A stretch of 64,000 nucleotides of DNA from Arhodomonas sp052060015 (GCF_052060015.1 NZ_JBPODZ010000001.1:1-64000), one strand, 5' to 3'; numbered from the stretch's first letter, positions 1 through 8,962 are shown. Program-made: numbers and translations. The notes: generated by a model not told the origin, from the letters alone.

Positions 1-97
1 CCTCGCGTAGTTGTGCCAAAAATGCCAACCGCCCACCGACGGATCAATAACTTATCGCTGTGGCTGTGGAACTTGAGAGCTGGGCTTCTGGGGGACG

Positions 98-1048
98 GTG
101 CTCCTGGTGCCCCTTGTGGCCGTGTTCCTTGCTGGCCAGCGGCGGGCCTATCTGCGTCTGGACAGCCATGGCATCGAGTGCCATATGCCCCGCTGGTTGG
201 GGCTCGGGCTCGTAGGGCACACAGCCGGGCACTGGCGGGTCGGTTGGGACGACGTTCAGGGCGTGCGCTTGGAGGAGCCGAAGCGGAAGCGGCCCCACGT
301 CCAGACGCTGGGCGCCTATCGTCTGGTGCTCACCACGCCGGCCGGCGAGTATCGGCTGAGCCCCTTTCAATGGTTCGATCCCCAACGCGATCATCGGTTG
401 GGTTTCGGTGAGACGATTCGCCCGCGCAAGCTGGACTGGGACGTGGTCGTACGCCGGGCACCTCTGTTCGACGTCTTCGACCCGGATGGCGCGGATACAG
501 CGGCGCTGCCGTCCGGCGCAGTGGCCCCCACCGCCTTTGATCTTACCAGTCACAAGGGGATGCTGGCACAGCTGATCCTGTTCGCCGGTGCCGGTCTCTA
601 TGCCCTCGTCGATGGCCTTTTCCTGGGCCAGTGGCAGCCACTGGAGTCGGTCCCCGTTATTCCCTTCGTGCTGACAGCGGTGCTGGCCGTCGCCTTGGTC
701 CACCGGCTGGGGGAGGGGGCGCCGGCCACCGAGCGCGTTGCCGTGGGCGCGCTTACCGTCGCCGCCCTGGTGGCCGCCATCTACCCCGGGATGCTGCGCT
801 TCAACGCCGCCACCGCGGAGCCATGGGTGATCGGTTACGAGGTGGTGGCACCCGGCCGTTTCCAGGATCCTTCCGGACGGTTCCCGGCGATCGATCTGAG
901 CGGCAAGGACCTCGATGAATACTGGGCGGAGTACCCGGAGGGTAGCGTTCACGAATTCCGTCTGTTTCGTGGGAGCGCGGGTTTTGTCCAGTTGGACCTG
1001 AGGCCGCTCTACGAGAAAACGCGGGCATTTTATCGCCAGCGCGAGTGA
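98..1048 (+). CDS. Putative membrane protein of unknown function
   Basis: I do not recognise this family. The 316-residue product starts with a hydrophobic stretch (about residues 1-14) and a basic turn, then about 130 soluble residues rich in beta-strand patterns. Three more hydrophobic segments follow (about 155-177, 188-206 and 215-232), and then a soluble C-terminal tail of about 80 residues. The order resembles PH-like membrane-anchored proteins, but I see no diagnostic motif. The GTG at 98 is the only in-frame start after a stop near 77, and its G-rich upstream run is too close to be a convincing ribosome site. The first transmembrane helix therefore looks clipped. A frame change between the +1 frame (from 13) and this one would restore a longer N-terminus. 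Function unknown; the existence of a gene is likely, its start is not. Confidence 0.6.
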   Translation: MLLVPLVAVFLAGQRRAYLRLDSHGIECHMPRWLGLGLVGHTAGHWRVGWDDVQGVRLEEPKRKRPHVQTLGAYRLVLTTPAGEYRLSPFQWFDPQRDHRLGFGETIRPRKLDWDVVVRRAPLFDVFDPDGADTAALPSGAVAPTAFDLTSHKGMLAQLILFAGAGLYALVDGLFLGQWQPLESVPVIPFVLTAVLAVALVHRLGEGAPATERVAVGALTVAALVAAIYPGMLRFNAATAEPWVIGYEVVAPGRFQDPSGRFPAIDLSGKDLDEYWAEYPEGSVHEFRLFRGSAGFVQLDLRPLYEKTRAFYRQRE

Positions 1049-1189
1049 CGCGCATACGCTCGCCAGGCATCGCGCGATGTCGTCATTCCTGGTCCATACT
1101 CGGTAGTAGCGGGAGCGCACCGTCGTAAGGGAACGCGACCCACGTCGGTGAAGCGGCGCGGGGGCGCTCAGGGAGAGGGGAGACAGCCC

Positions 1190-2125
1190 GTGATTACACC
1201 GCTGCAGAAGGCCGCCGCGCAGGCGGTCGTCAATGTCTTCGAGACCGGTCGCGCCCGGGGCGACTACGGTCGAGTGACCGTGCTCCCCGGCGACACCGGC
1301 CATCTCACCTATGGCCGCGCCCAGACTACCCTCGCGAGCGGCAATCTCTATCTCCTGATCCGCAACTACTGTGAGGCTGCGGGGGCCGCCCATGCCCCGT
1401 CCCTGCGCCCGTATCTCGAGCGCCTCGAGGCCTGTGATCGCGCCCTTGACGGGGACATCGAGCTCCACCGCGTGCTGGAGGCCGCCGGCACGGACCCTGT
1501 GATGCGGGAGACCCAGGACGCCTTCTTCGACCGCGTCTACTGGATGCCCGCGGTGCGCGCGGCGGAGTCCATGAGCGTCGAGTCGGCCCTCGGCCACGCC
1601 GTCGTCTACGACAGCCGCATCCATGGCTCCTGGGGCCATATCCGGCGGCGTACGGAGGCGCAACACGGTAGCCCGGAGACCGTCGGCGAACGGAACTGGC
1701 TCCAAGCCTATCTGCAGGTCAGGCGCGACTGGTTGGCCGACCACAACAACCGGCTGCTCCGGCGCACCGTCTACCGCATGGACAGCCTCCAGTCGCTTTG
1801 CGAGGACGGCCGCTGGGACCTCGCGTTGCCGTTCACAGTGCGCGGGGTGCGTCTCGATGAGATGGTGCTGACGGCCTCGGATCCGGTGCGCGTTTCGGCG
1901 GAGGAGGTCGAGGTGCGGCTCGTCGCGCTGCGCCGGCCGTTCCTCCGCGGCGAGGATGTGCGCGGGGTGCAGGAGGCGCTGGCCGCCACCGGCTTCGGGA
2001 TTGCCGCGGACGGTATCTTCGGCCCCGCCACGGAGCAGGCGGTGATCGCCTTTCAGGCCCGGGAGGGCCTCACCGTCGACGGTGTAGTGGGGCCGGCCAC
2101 CCGCGCGGCCCTGGGTACGGCTTGA
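1190..2125 (+). CDS. GH46 chitosanase-like protein with C-terminal peptidoglycan-binding domain
   Basis: Likely cuts a beta-1,4-linked amino-sugar polymer (chitosan or cell-wall glycan). The N-terminal about 230 residues follow the GH46 pattern: a helix carrying Glu18 (FETG) and, 17 residues on, Asp35 in GDTGHLTYGR. These are the expected general acid and base positions. Residues about 245-311 form a PG_binding_1 module (RGEDVRGVQEAL ... DGIFGPATEQAV ... GVVGPATRAAL). I chose the GTG at 1190 because GGGAGAGGGGAGA lies just upstream; a GTG at 1148 is in frame but has no such site. There is no signal peptide, so the protein either stays inside or leaves by a non-Sec route. The next gene begins 45 bases downstream in the same direction. 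Family confident, substrate uncertain. Confidence 0.8.
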   Translation: MITPLQKAAAQAVVNVFETGRARGDYGRVTVLPGDTGHLTYGRAQTTLASGNLYLLIRNYCEAAGAAHAPSLRPYLERLEACDRALDGDIELHRVLEAAGTDPVMRETQDAFFDRVYWMPAVRAAESMSVESALGHAVVYDSRIHGSWGHIRRRTEAQHGSPETVGERNWLQAYLQVRRDWLADHNNRLLRRTVYRMDSLQSLCEDGRWDLALPFTVRGVRLDEMVLTASDPVRVSAEEVEVRLVALRRPFLRGEDVRGVQEALAATGFGIAADGIFGPATEQAVIAFQAREGLTVDGVVGPATRAALGTA

Positions 2126-2170
2126 TCACCACCGCGGCCGGCGGGCCGCATGCGCAAGGGAGGCGCTGCC

Positions 2171-3256
2171 ATGTACGTCGTCACCAATCGCAGGATTCAG
2201 GAATCGGCCCGGGGGGTCGCGCAGTTCGGCGACGCCCCCAACGAGGGGGGCAACAACAACCTACGCCTGGCCCACGTTTCCCGCGCCGGCGATGCCTGGC
2301 GGGTGGAGTTCATCCCGGACGAGCCCCTCGCCAGCGACGAAGTGGAGGCCTTGGTCGAGGAATTCGGCCTGCCTATCGACCCCGCCGAGCCGCAATATCC
2401 GAGCCTGCGGGTCGCTTGTGAGCTGGCCCGGCGGGTGCGCAAGGACGAGCGTCATGTGCTGTTCTTCGTCCATGGCTACAACAACGACATGGGGGACGTC
2501 CTCAAGACCGCCCAGGCCCTGGAGGAGCGCTATGACGTGGAAGTGGTGTCCTTTTCCTGGCCGGCCAACGGTGGCGGGGTGCGAGGCAAGCTGAGCTACA
2601 AGTCGGACAAGCGCGACGCCCGGGCCTCCACCGGTGCCCTCGAGCGGGTGTTGAAGGCCATGCACCAGTACCTCGAGTGGATCACCCGGGCGCGTCGCGC
2701 CCGACTGCTCGACCATGCCGAGCGCGAGCACCGAAGGAACCAGGAGGCCCGGGACGAGCTCTATGCCCGCCTGCTGCGGGAGGATTGCCCCTTCACCGTC
2801 AATGCCCTGTACCACAGCATGGGCAACTACCTGCTCAAGCAGATGCTGAAGAGCACCATCAACGAGGGCAATGACCTGCTCTTCGACAACGTGGTGCTCT
2901 GCCAGGCGGATACCAATCACCTCGACCACGCGCTGTGGGTCGACCTGATCCGCTTCCGCAGGCGGCTGTTCATCACCCTCAATGAGAACGACTACGCCCT
3001 GTCGCTGTCCCGCACGAAGCTCGGCTCCGAGCAGCTCGCCCGGCTCGGCCACTATGTGCAGGATCTCACCAGCCGTCACGCGCACTACGTCAATCTCACC
3101 GGGGCATCATGGGTGCGCAACTCGCACTCGCCATTCGGTGAGCCGGCGGAGAAGAACGACAAGGTCGGGGAGTTCTTCCGCGCCGCCTTCCAAGGCGAGA
3201 GCGCGGAGGGTAGCCTCAAGTACCATCCGGAAGGCAACTGGTACGCCGTGCGTTGA
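2171..3256 (+). CDS. Alpha/beta-hydrolase of the DUF900 family
   Basis: A serine-hydrolase-type alpha/beta fold protein of 361 residues. The oxyanion-hole strand reads VLFFVHGYNND (about residue 97 on). The nucleophile elbow reads YHSMGNYLL, a GxSxG-like turn with Ser in HSMGN. Between them lies a charged helical region with many Arg and Glu. DUF900 proteins are predicted hydrolases of unknown substrate. There is no signal peptide or membrane helix. The start at 2171 is preceded by AGGGAGG; an in-frame ATG at 2150 has no such site. It follows the GH46-like gene closely and is probably cotranscribed with it. Confidence 0.8.
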   Translation: MYVVTNRRIQESARGVAQFGDAPNEGGNNNLRLAHVSRAGDAWRVEFIPDEPLASDEVEALVEEFGLPIDPAEPQYPSLRVACELARRVRKDERHVLFFVHGYNNDMGDVLKTAQALEERYDVEVVSFSWPANGGGVRGKLSYKSDKRDARASTGALERVLKAMHQYLEWITRARRARLLDHAEREHRRNQEARDELYARLLREDCPFTVNALYHSMGNYLLKQMLKSTINEGNDLLFDNVVLCQADTNHLDHALWVDLIRFRRRLFITLNENDYALSLSRTKLGSEQLARLGHYVQDLTSRHAHYVNLTGASWVRNSHSPFGEPAEKNDKVGEFFRAAFQGESAEGSLKYHPEGNWYAVR

Positions 3257-3346
3257 ACGGTGGGGGCCCAGAAGGATCCTATGGTCGAGGTGCGTGAAGG
3301 CCGCCGTCGCCAATAACCGGCGCTCTCCGATGGGAGTGAGGAGCTA

Positions 3347-3721
3347 ATGGGACGGCCGTTGCCGCGACTACAGCCGGGCGAGTACGTGTTCTGTACCGTG
3401 AAAGGCGCGCTCGCGGAATATGCGGCCTTGGATCCGATCGCGTGCTTCAGGGAAGCCGAGGGCCTGACATTGGTGCTGCCCGTGGCGATAGCCGTCCGCG
3501 AAGGGTTCGATTTCGACGGAACGTTCCGGCGCATCACGCTCACGGTGTACTCCAGCCTCCATGCCGTGGGGCTGACGGCTGCCGTATCGGAACGCCTGGC
3601 GTCGGTCGGAATCCCGGCAAACATCATCGCCGCATACCACCACGACCATGTGTTCGTGCCGAGTGAGCAGGCAGAGGAGGCCTTGCAGGCACTGCGCTCC
3701 CTGAGCGTGGCGGCGCGCTAG
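3347..3721 (+). CDS. ACT-domain protein (COG3602 type)
   Basis: A small 124-residue protein made of two ACT-like halves. Residues 1-60 match the ACT_3 pattern (LQPGEYVFCTV, then LVLPVAIA) and residues 65-120 match the ACT_7 pattern (ITLTVYSSLHAVGLTAAVSERLA ... IPANIIAAYHHDHVFVP). Free-standing proteins of this kind are thought to bind amino acids or similar small ligands; the role is not established. GAGGAG lies three bases upstream of the ATG. No operon partner is evident: the region downstream holds only the broken dehydrogenase on the opposite strand. Confidence 0.82.
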   Translation: MGRPLPRLQPGEYVFCTVKGALAEYAALDPIACFREAEGLTLVLPVAIAVREGFDFDGTFRRITLTVYSSLHAVGLTAAVSERLASVGIPANIIAAYHHDHVFVPSEQAEEALQALRSLSVAAR

Positions 3722-4049
3722 CTCGCCGCCGCGCACGTCGGTACGGCAACACCGTAACGGAAGCACAGCGCGTAGCAGGCACCGATGCTCCGATGTCGCC
3801 CTTGCCGCGGGCGGGGGCTCTCCGGTTGTTTCCGTTCGCCCGCCGTTGCGGCCAGGAGCACTCGGTCGAGCAGCCGACTCGGCAGCGCCCGATGCAGCGC
3901 CTTAAACAGATGGCTCCGCACCGTCACGTGATAGCGCGCCGGGCGCTGGCGATGACCTGCCATCCCCTCTGCCGCAAGGCGTGGGCGCAGTGCTCGCCGA
4001 TGCCGCTGGAGCATCCGGTAATCAGGATGGCGCGCGGATTCTCCGCCAT
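3718..4049 (-). pseudogene. Short-chain dehydrogenase remnant with internal deletion
   Basis: Reading the minus strand from the ATG at 4049-4047 gives a clear SDR start: ILITGCSSGIG, the Rossmann TGxxxGIG motif, then RQRGWQVIASARR. It stops after 39 codons. In another frame, immediately from the ARR codons, the sequence continues with an SDR-type C-terminus (ARYHVTVRSHLFKALHRALP, then SRLLDRVLLAA), followed by what looks like non-coding read-through to 3718. The catalytic core with the YxxxK motif, about 200 residues, is missing. The simplest reading is one deletion joining codons near residue 36 to the tail out of frame. The exact 3' limit is uncertain. Confidence 0.75.
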
Positions 4050-4231
4050 GGTTCACCGCCCGTTGTCCGAGGACGTTGGCCGGCATGGTAGCGCCCCGGC
4101 AGGGGGGTGTGGTGCCGGCCCGTCATTGTCCCGTTGCAAGGGGATCGTGTGTGTCCTGATGCCATAGCGCGTCCCTGGCGCGAAACGCCTGCAGCGAATG
4201 GGAACGGACGCGAGCGTCGAAAGGGGGCGTG

Positions 4232-6556
4232 TTAGCCGGTCCGCTTGCGGATGAGCCGCGCGAACTCCTCGGCCGGCAGTGGCTCGTTGACGTAGAATCC
4301 CTGGAACTCGTCGCAAGAGCGCTCACGCAGGTACTCAGCCTGTTCTCTGGTTTCCACGCCCTCAGCCACCACGGTGAGGCTGAGGGTCTTGCCCACGGCG
4401 AGGACCGCATCCGTCAGCCCCTTGTCGTTGCTGCTGCGGATGATGTCATGGATGAACGAGCGGTCGATCTTGATGGTGTCGAGCGGGAAGTCCTTCAGCG
4501 TGGATAGCGAGGAGTAACCGGTTCCGAAATCGTCGATGGCGATGCGCACGCCCATTTCCTTGAGGGCATTGAGCACACGGAGCGTTTGTGTCATATCCCG
4601 CATGATCATGCTTTCGGTGATCTCCAGCTCCAGCAACTCGGGGTCCATGCCGGTCTCTTCCAGGGCGATACGGATATCATGGAAGAGGTTCTCATCGAGG
4701 AACTGGCGGGCGGAGAGATTGACCGCCATGCGCAACGGCGGGAACCCCTCCGCTTGCCAGGCGACGTTCTGCTGGCACGCTGTCCGGAACACCCAGCGTC
4801 CGATGGGCACGATGAGACCCGTTTCCTCGGCCAGCGGGATGAACTGCATCGGGAGGATCAGCCCGAGCTCCGGGTGCTCCCAGCGTAACAGCGCTTCCAT
4901 GCCGGTAATGTGCCCGTCGTCAGAGCTCTCCTTGGCCTGGTAGAAGAGCCGGAACTCGCCGCGCTCGAGCGCGTTGCGCAGGCTGGATTCCAGGGCCAGC
5001 CGTTCCAGGGAGTTCTGGTTCAGTTCCTCGGAGTAGAACTGGAAGTTGTTCTTGCCCTGTTCCTTGGCGTGATACATGGCGACGTCCGCGTTTTTCATCA
5101 GTGTCTGCTCGTCCTCGCCATCATCGGGGTAGAGGGTGACCCCGATGCTGACCGTGACGCGGAATTCCTGGCCGACAAGGGTGAAAGGCCGACCCACTGC
5201 CGCGAGAATCTTCTCAGCGACTGGCACCACCTGATTGCCCGAATCGACTTGTGGCAAGAGCACGACAAACTCGTCACCCCCCAGGCGCGCGACGGTATCG
5301 CTTTCGCGAACGGATGCTTCCAGGCGCGTGCCCATTTCCTGCAGGAGCTCGTCACCGGCGTCGTGGCCGAGGGAGTCGTTGATGTTCTTGAAGCGGTCGA
5401 GATCGAGGAACAATAGCGCCAATTTGCCCCCGTAGCGCCGGGTGTAGCGCATCCTGTCGGTAAGCAGCCGGGTGAATAAGGCGCGGTTGGGCAGACCCGT
5501 GAGGTTGTCGTGATAGGCGAGGTACTCCACCCGCTGCGCATGCGCCACCCGCTCCTCCGCCGCACGGGCCCGCGCTTGATGGAGCTTCCAGCTCAGCCGC
5601 CCCAGCAGGATCACCGTCGCCAGGGCCAGCACGCTGGCAATACCGGCTCGCCACAGGTAACTACGGGCGAGCTGATCCGCGGCGGCCAGTTGCTCCGCCC
5701 GGGAAAGACCCACCACGATCGCGACGGGGAAGTCGAAGAGCTTCCGGGCAACGGTGTACCGGTGGACCTCGTCCCAGGGGTTGATCTGGAGGGCGACCGG
5801 TGCACCGGAATCGTTCGAGACCAGGGATTGGTAGTCCGTTCCCTCGCCGGCAGAGATCCGCTCGCCGGTTCGTCGTGCCCGGAATATGCCATCGGTGCCC
5901 AGCATGGCAAGCACGCCGTCCTCGCCCAACGCCTGCGGCTCGTAACCGCTTACGAAGTACGAGGCGGGTACGGACAGGGTGGTCGCGCCCGAGAAAGACC
6001 CGTCGTCGCGTTCCAGGGCTCGCGCGAAGTGCAGCAGCTGTTCGCCGTTCGCCGGATCCGCCCTGGGTCTGCCGATGACGATGCCGTCCTTTTCCCGGGT
6101 GTCCTGGAAGTAATCCCGATCCGCCACGTTGCGTATAGGCGGATCGTCGGTGGAGGCCATGATTCGGCCCTGGTCATCGATGATACGGACGGTGAACAGT
6201 AGCGCTGGCGGGAGGAGCTCGCGGGCGCGGAGATCGTCCAGGACGTCCGCTGGGTCCTTGTCTTCAAGCTCGTAGCGCACGAGCTTCAGGGTGTGGTCGA
6301 TCTCGCGCAGTGCCCGTACTACCTGGGCCTCATAGGTATCCGCCACATCCGCGGTGACCGCCTTCGCGGCCTGAATGGCCGCATTCCGCTCCCGGGCCGC
6401 GAAGTTCAACGCGGTGCCCCAGATCACGGCAAGGACAAAGACCGCGATCCCGGTGAAGAGGATCGGGGGCTCCGTCAATCGCTGCAGCCACCCGCGTTCG
6501 GCACCGTGATCGGTGGCTGAGGGGGCGGCGCTCGCATGTTCCCCGTTGCTACTCAA
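4232..6556 (-). CDS. Membrane Cache-GGDEF-EAL cyclic-di-GMP enzyme
   Basis: Makes and/or degrades cyclic di-GMP in response to a periplasmic signal. The 774 residues are arranged as follows: cytoplasmic N-tail; membrane helix at about 32-52; periplasmic Cache-type sensor at about 55-295 (IIDDQGRIMASTDD, then VADRDYFQDTRE); membrane helix at about 302-322; GGDEF domain with intact GGDEF at 426-430; EAL domain with EALLRW at 554-559. An allosteric I-site RxxD (RESD, 417-420) lies five residues before GGDEF. EAL catalytic markers are present (NLSARQF, LEITES, DDFGTGYSS, KIDRSF, EGVET). Both activities look possible. It overlaps the upstream binding-protein gene by eight bases, so the two are translationally coupled. 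The periplasmic partner may feed signal to the Cache domain; that is inference. Confidence 0.93.
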   Translation of the reverse strand: MSSNGEHASAAPSATDHGAERGWLQRLTEPPILFTGIAVFVLAVIWGTALNFAARERNAAIQAAKAVTADVADTYEAQVVRALREIDHTLKLVRYELEDKDPADVLDDLRARELLPPALLFTVRIIDDQGRIMASTDDPPIRNVADRDYFQDTREKDGIVIGRPRADPANGEQLLHFARALERDDGSFSGATTLSVPASYFVSGYEPQALGEDGVLAMLGTDGIFRARRTGERISAGEGTDYQSLVSNDSGAPVALQINPWDEVHRYTVARKLFDFPVAIVVGLSRAEQLAAADQLARSYLWRAGIASVLALATVILLGRLSWKLHQARARAAEERVAHAQRVEYLAYHDNLTGLPNRALFTRLLTDRMRYTRRYGGKLALLFLDLDRFKNINDSLGHDAGDELLQEMGTRLEASVRESDTVARLGGDEFVVLLPQVDSGNQVVPVAEKILAAVGRPFTLVGQEFRVTVSIGVTLYPDDGEDEQTLMKNADVAMYHAKEQGKNNFQFYSEELNQNSLERLALESSLRNALERGEFRLFYQAKESSDDGHITGMEALLRWEHPELGLILPMQFIPLAEETGLIVPIGRWVFRTACQQNVAWQAEGFPPLRMAVNLSARQFLDENLFHDIRIALEETGMDPELLELEITESMIMRDMTQTLRVLNALKEMGVRIAIDDFGTGYSSLSTLKDFPLDTIKIDRSFIHDIIRSSNDKGLTDAVLAVGKTLSLTVVAEGVETREQAEYLRERSCDEFQGFYVNEPLPAEEFARLIRKRTG

Positions 6557-6980
6557 TGCTCACCACCCGTAATCCATCGCCGACGAGGCTCCGGTCCACG
6601 TAGCCGATGGCATCGGGATTGGCGCTGACGAACTCGGCGACGGCCTCGCCGTCCCGGAACGACCGCGGGGGCTGCCCGCGGCCGGTGAAGATCAGCTTCG
6701 ACCAATGGGCCTTGATCTGGGAGGCAGAACGGCCGAGGTAGTCCGCATAGAACTCCCGGTAGGCGGATGTCCGCTCCGCCTGATCGACGGGGGTGACGGG
6801 GTGGCCGCCGGGAAGCCGCTCCAGCCGTCCCAGGAAGATATCGGTCAGTTCCGCCTCGCTGAGCGTGTCGACCGGACTGCGATCGGCGACCACGACTACG
6901 ACCTCGGCCGCCGCTCCGGTGGCCATCAGACTCAAGAGCAAGCCCACGGCGTAAATCAGTAATCGTCTCCGCAAGCCCAT
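6549..6980 (-). CDS. Short periplasmic phosphate-binding-like protein
   Basis: A 143-residue exported protein. Residues 1-25 are a signal peptide (RRRLLIYAVGLLLSLMATG, cut near AAA-E). The rest resembles one lobe of PstS-type phosphate or oxyanion binders: LSEAELTDIFLGRLERLPGG, then SAYREFYADYLGRS, then NPDAIGYVDRSLV. It is about half the length of a usual PstS, and no permease or ATPase is nearby, so it is more likely a signalling ligand-binder than part of an importer. It sits five bases after the porin gene and overlaps the GGDEF-EAL gene by eight bases. Confidence 0.82.
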   Translation of the reverse strand: MGLRRRLLIYAVGLLLSLMATGAAAEVVVVVADRSPVDTLSEAELTDIFLGRLERLPGGHPVTPVDQAERTSAYREFYADYLGRSASQIKAHWSKLIFTGRGQPPRSFRDGEAVAEFVSANPDAIGYVDRSLVGDGLRVVSIE

Positions 6981-6985
6981 CCCCT

Positions 6986-8191
6986 TCAGAACACGAAGTC
7001 GATGGTGGCCGTGAATAAGTTCACGCTCCCCCCGCGCTCGAACCCTGGCTGTTCGTTGATCAGCACCCCCGGCGAGCCCTCGTCCAGGTCAAGGTGGTCG
7101 TACTGGAGCTTCAGCGCTGCATTGCGGGCGAAGTCCCACCGTGCACCCACGGAGATACTCTTCTGGCTCGCCCCCGAGGAAAGCAATGCGTTCAGGCCCT
7201 CGTTGAGCGCTGGCGGGGCGGCTGGCAGGCCGGGATCGGAGGTGGCACTGGTGATCCTTGTACGGCCCACCGTGGCATAGGGGGTGAGCGCGCCGATGCG
7301 ATACCCGGCCGTTATATACCCACCGCGGCTGTCGCCAATGAAGCTTCGGCTCTCGGTGCGGGAGAGCTCGCCCATTACGAACCAGTCACCCGGGTCATAG
7401 CGAGCGCCAAGCGTGAAGATCTCGAATCGCTTGCCGTCGACGTCGTAGCGGTCCGCGATGGCTGCGCCCTTAGGCCCGAATTGGCGGAACGCATCGAAGA
7501 AAGGGTTGAGCGCGTCCATGGTCAGGCGGCTGCGATTATAGCTGGCGAACAGGGTCGTCGCCCCGCTTTCCAGGGAGTTCGTCACAGTGATCGAGCCCCG
7601 GGCCTCCGTCTCGCCGCCCCCCGCCATCTTGGCCTCGGTCTGCCCGTAGGTGCCTCTCAGGGTGTTGGTAACCCCCCCGACGCGGACCCGATGGCTGACT
7701 TGGACCCCGTCGACGCTGGTTACCGGTACACCACGGTAGACCTCCTGCGGTGGACGTACCCACGGATTCGCATAGCCCACCTTGCGATGCTCCGAGGCCA
7801 TGAAGGTCGGTAGCACCATGCGCCCGGCGCGTACGCTGAGCTCCGGGGTAAGCTCGTAGGTGGCGTTGGCCCATTCCACCCTGGGCCGGTAGCTGTCGTC
7901 GTAGCGCTGCTCGGTGATCACCTGCACCACGCCGCTGAATCGCGGCGTGAACTCGGCGGTAAGCTGCAGCCCGAGCCGACTGTCGACCTCAGGGCTCCAT
8001 GCCCGGGTATGGCCCGCGCCGTCGGGGGCGAACAAGTGGGAGACGAAATCCGCCCGATCCTCGTCAGAATGCACCACCCCCAGCGTCCCGAAGCCGTTGA
8101 AGGTCAGCTCCGGTGTGCCGGGGGGCTGTGCCGACGATGCCGTCGCATGGAGTAGGCAGGCGGCCGCCGCCGCTATAATGTGTTTCCCCAT
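6986..8191 (-). CDS. Outer-membrane beta-barrel (porin-like) protein
   Basis: A 401-residue protein with a signal peptide (residues 1-21, ending SSAQ) followed by alternating amphipathic strands. It ends in FTATIDFVF, the terminal phenylalanine signature of outer-membrane barrels. Repeated patterns such as SVRAGRMVLP and ITAGYRIGALTPYATVGRTR fit porins or related specific channels. It is the first gene of a three-gene unit with the periplasmic binder and the Cache-GGDEF-EAL protein. Together they could form an outer-membrane-to-cytoplasm signalling path. The ribosome site before the ATG is weak. The solute is unknown. Confidence 0.82.
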   Translation of the reverse strand: MGKHIIAAAAACLLHATASSAQPPGTPELTFNGFGTLGVVHSDEDRADFVSHLFAPDGAGHTRAWSPEVDSRLGLQLTAEFTPRFSGVVQVITEQRYDDSYRPRVEWANATYELTPELSVRAGRMVLPTFMASEHRKVGYANPWVRPPQEVYRGVPVTSVDGVQVSHRVRVGGVTNTLRGTYGQTEAKMAGGGETEARGSITVTNSLESGATTLFASYNRSRLTMDALNPFFDAFRQFGPKGAAIADRYDVDGKRFEIFTLGARYDPGDWFVMGELSRTESRSFIGDSRGGYITAGYRIGALTPYATVGRTRITSATSDPGLPAAPPALNEGLNALLSSGASQKSISVGARWDFARNAALKLQYDHLDLDEGSPGVLINEQPGFERGGSVNLFTATIDFVF

Positions 8192-8333
8192 GGTGCGTGA
8201 TTCTTAGTGTTGCCGCATGCCGAGAACGCGCGACGCAAGCTTGGTTGTTGAGCCCCATGTGAGCACATTCCCGGATTGATCGTACAGCCTCCGCTGCACC
8301 GTCAGATGTGACACGCCGCAAAGAATGCTCCCG

Positions 8334-8918
8334 TTACAGTGACTTGTAGCCCGGTTCGTTCCCCGGCTTCCACTTGATGTTGCAGCCCATGCTCGGCCTC
8401 TGTTCGGCAGGCGGGGTCTGGCCGGCGAGCAGGGCGTCGGCGGCGGCGCGCAGGTCCTTCCCGGTGACCGGCTCGTCGTTACCGGGCCGGGAAGCGTCGA
8501 ACTGGCCTCGGTAGAACAGCCGTCGCTCGCCGTCGAAGAGAAAGAAATCCGGTGTGCAGGCGGCCCGGTAGGCCTTCGCTACGGACTGGTCGGCGTCGTA
8601 GAGGTAAGGGAACGGATAGCCGAGCTCGCTGGCGTCCTCGGCCATCCGTTCCGGGGCGTCATCGGGATGGCTCGCCGCGTCATTGCTGTTGATGGCGACG
8701 GTGGCGATGCCGCGGTGCTCATAGTCCTGGGCCCAGGCGACCAGGCCACGGCGGATGTGCTTGACGAAGGGGCAGTGATTGCACATGAACACCACCAGCA
8801 GCCCCCGGGCGTCGGCGAAATCCGCCAGGCGGACGGTGTTGCCGGTGAGCGGCTCCGGCAGGGCGAATTTCGGTGCCGGGGTGCCGAGCTCGAGCATGGT
8901 CGAAGGGGTCAGCGACAT
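8334..8918 (-). CDS. Thioredoxin-fold redoxin (AhpC/TSA-like)
   Basis: A cytoplasmic thioredoxin-like protein of 194 residues. It has the APKFALPEP opening typical of the AhpC/TSA-redoxin superfamily and a CNHC (CxxC) redox centre in FMCNHCPFVKH, near residue 46. It ends with a Cys-containing tail (PSMGCNIKWKPG) that is conserved in this redoxin subgroup. The role is probably thiol reduction or peroxide defence; the substrate is not known. The start has a strong AAGGAGG site. It is divergent from the MscS gene with 113 bases between. Confidence 0.85.
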   Translation of the reverse strand: MSLTPSTMLELGTPAPKFALPEPLTGNTVRLADFADARGLLVVFMCNHCPFVKHIRRGLVAWAQDYEHRGIATVAINSNDAASHPDDAPERMAEDASELGYPFPYLYDADQSVAKAYRAACTPDFFLFDGERRLFYRGQFDASRPGNDEPVTGKDLRAAADALLAGQTPPAEQRPSMGCNIKWKPGNEPGYKSL

Positions 8919-8956
8919 GCCGCACCTCCTTGGGGGTCGGGTTTGGCGGTGCCTCG

Positions 8957-8962
8957 ATTGTA
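8957..8962 (-). promoter_or_regulatory. Candidate -10 element for the redoxin gene
   Basis: The minus strand reads TACAAT 39-44 bases upstream of the redoxin ATG at 8918. This is five of six matches to the housekeeping -10. No clear -35 is present at the usual distance, so the call rests on the -10 alone. Confidence 0.3.
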
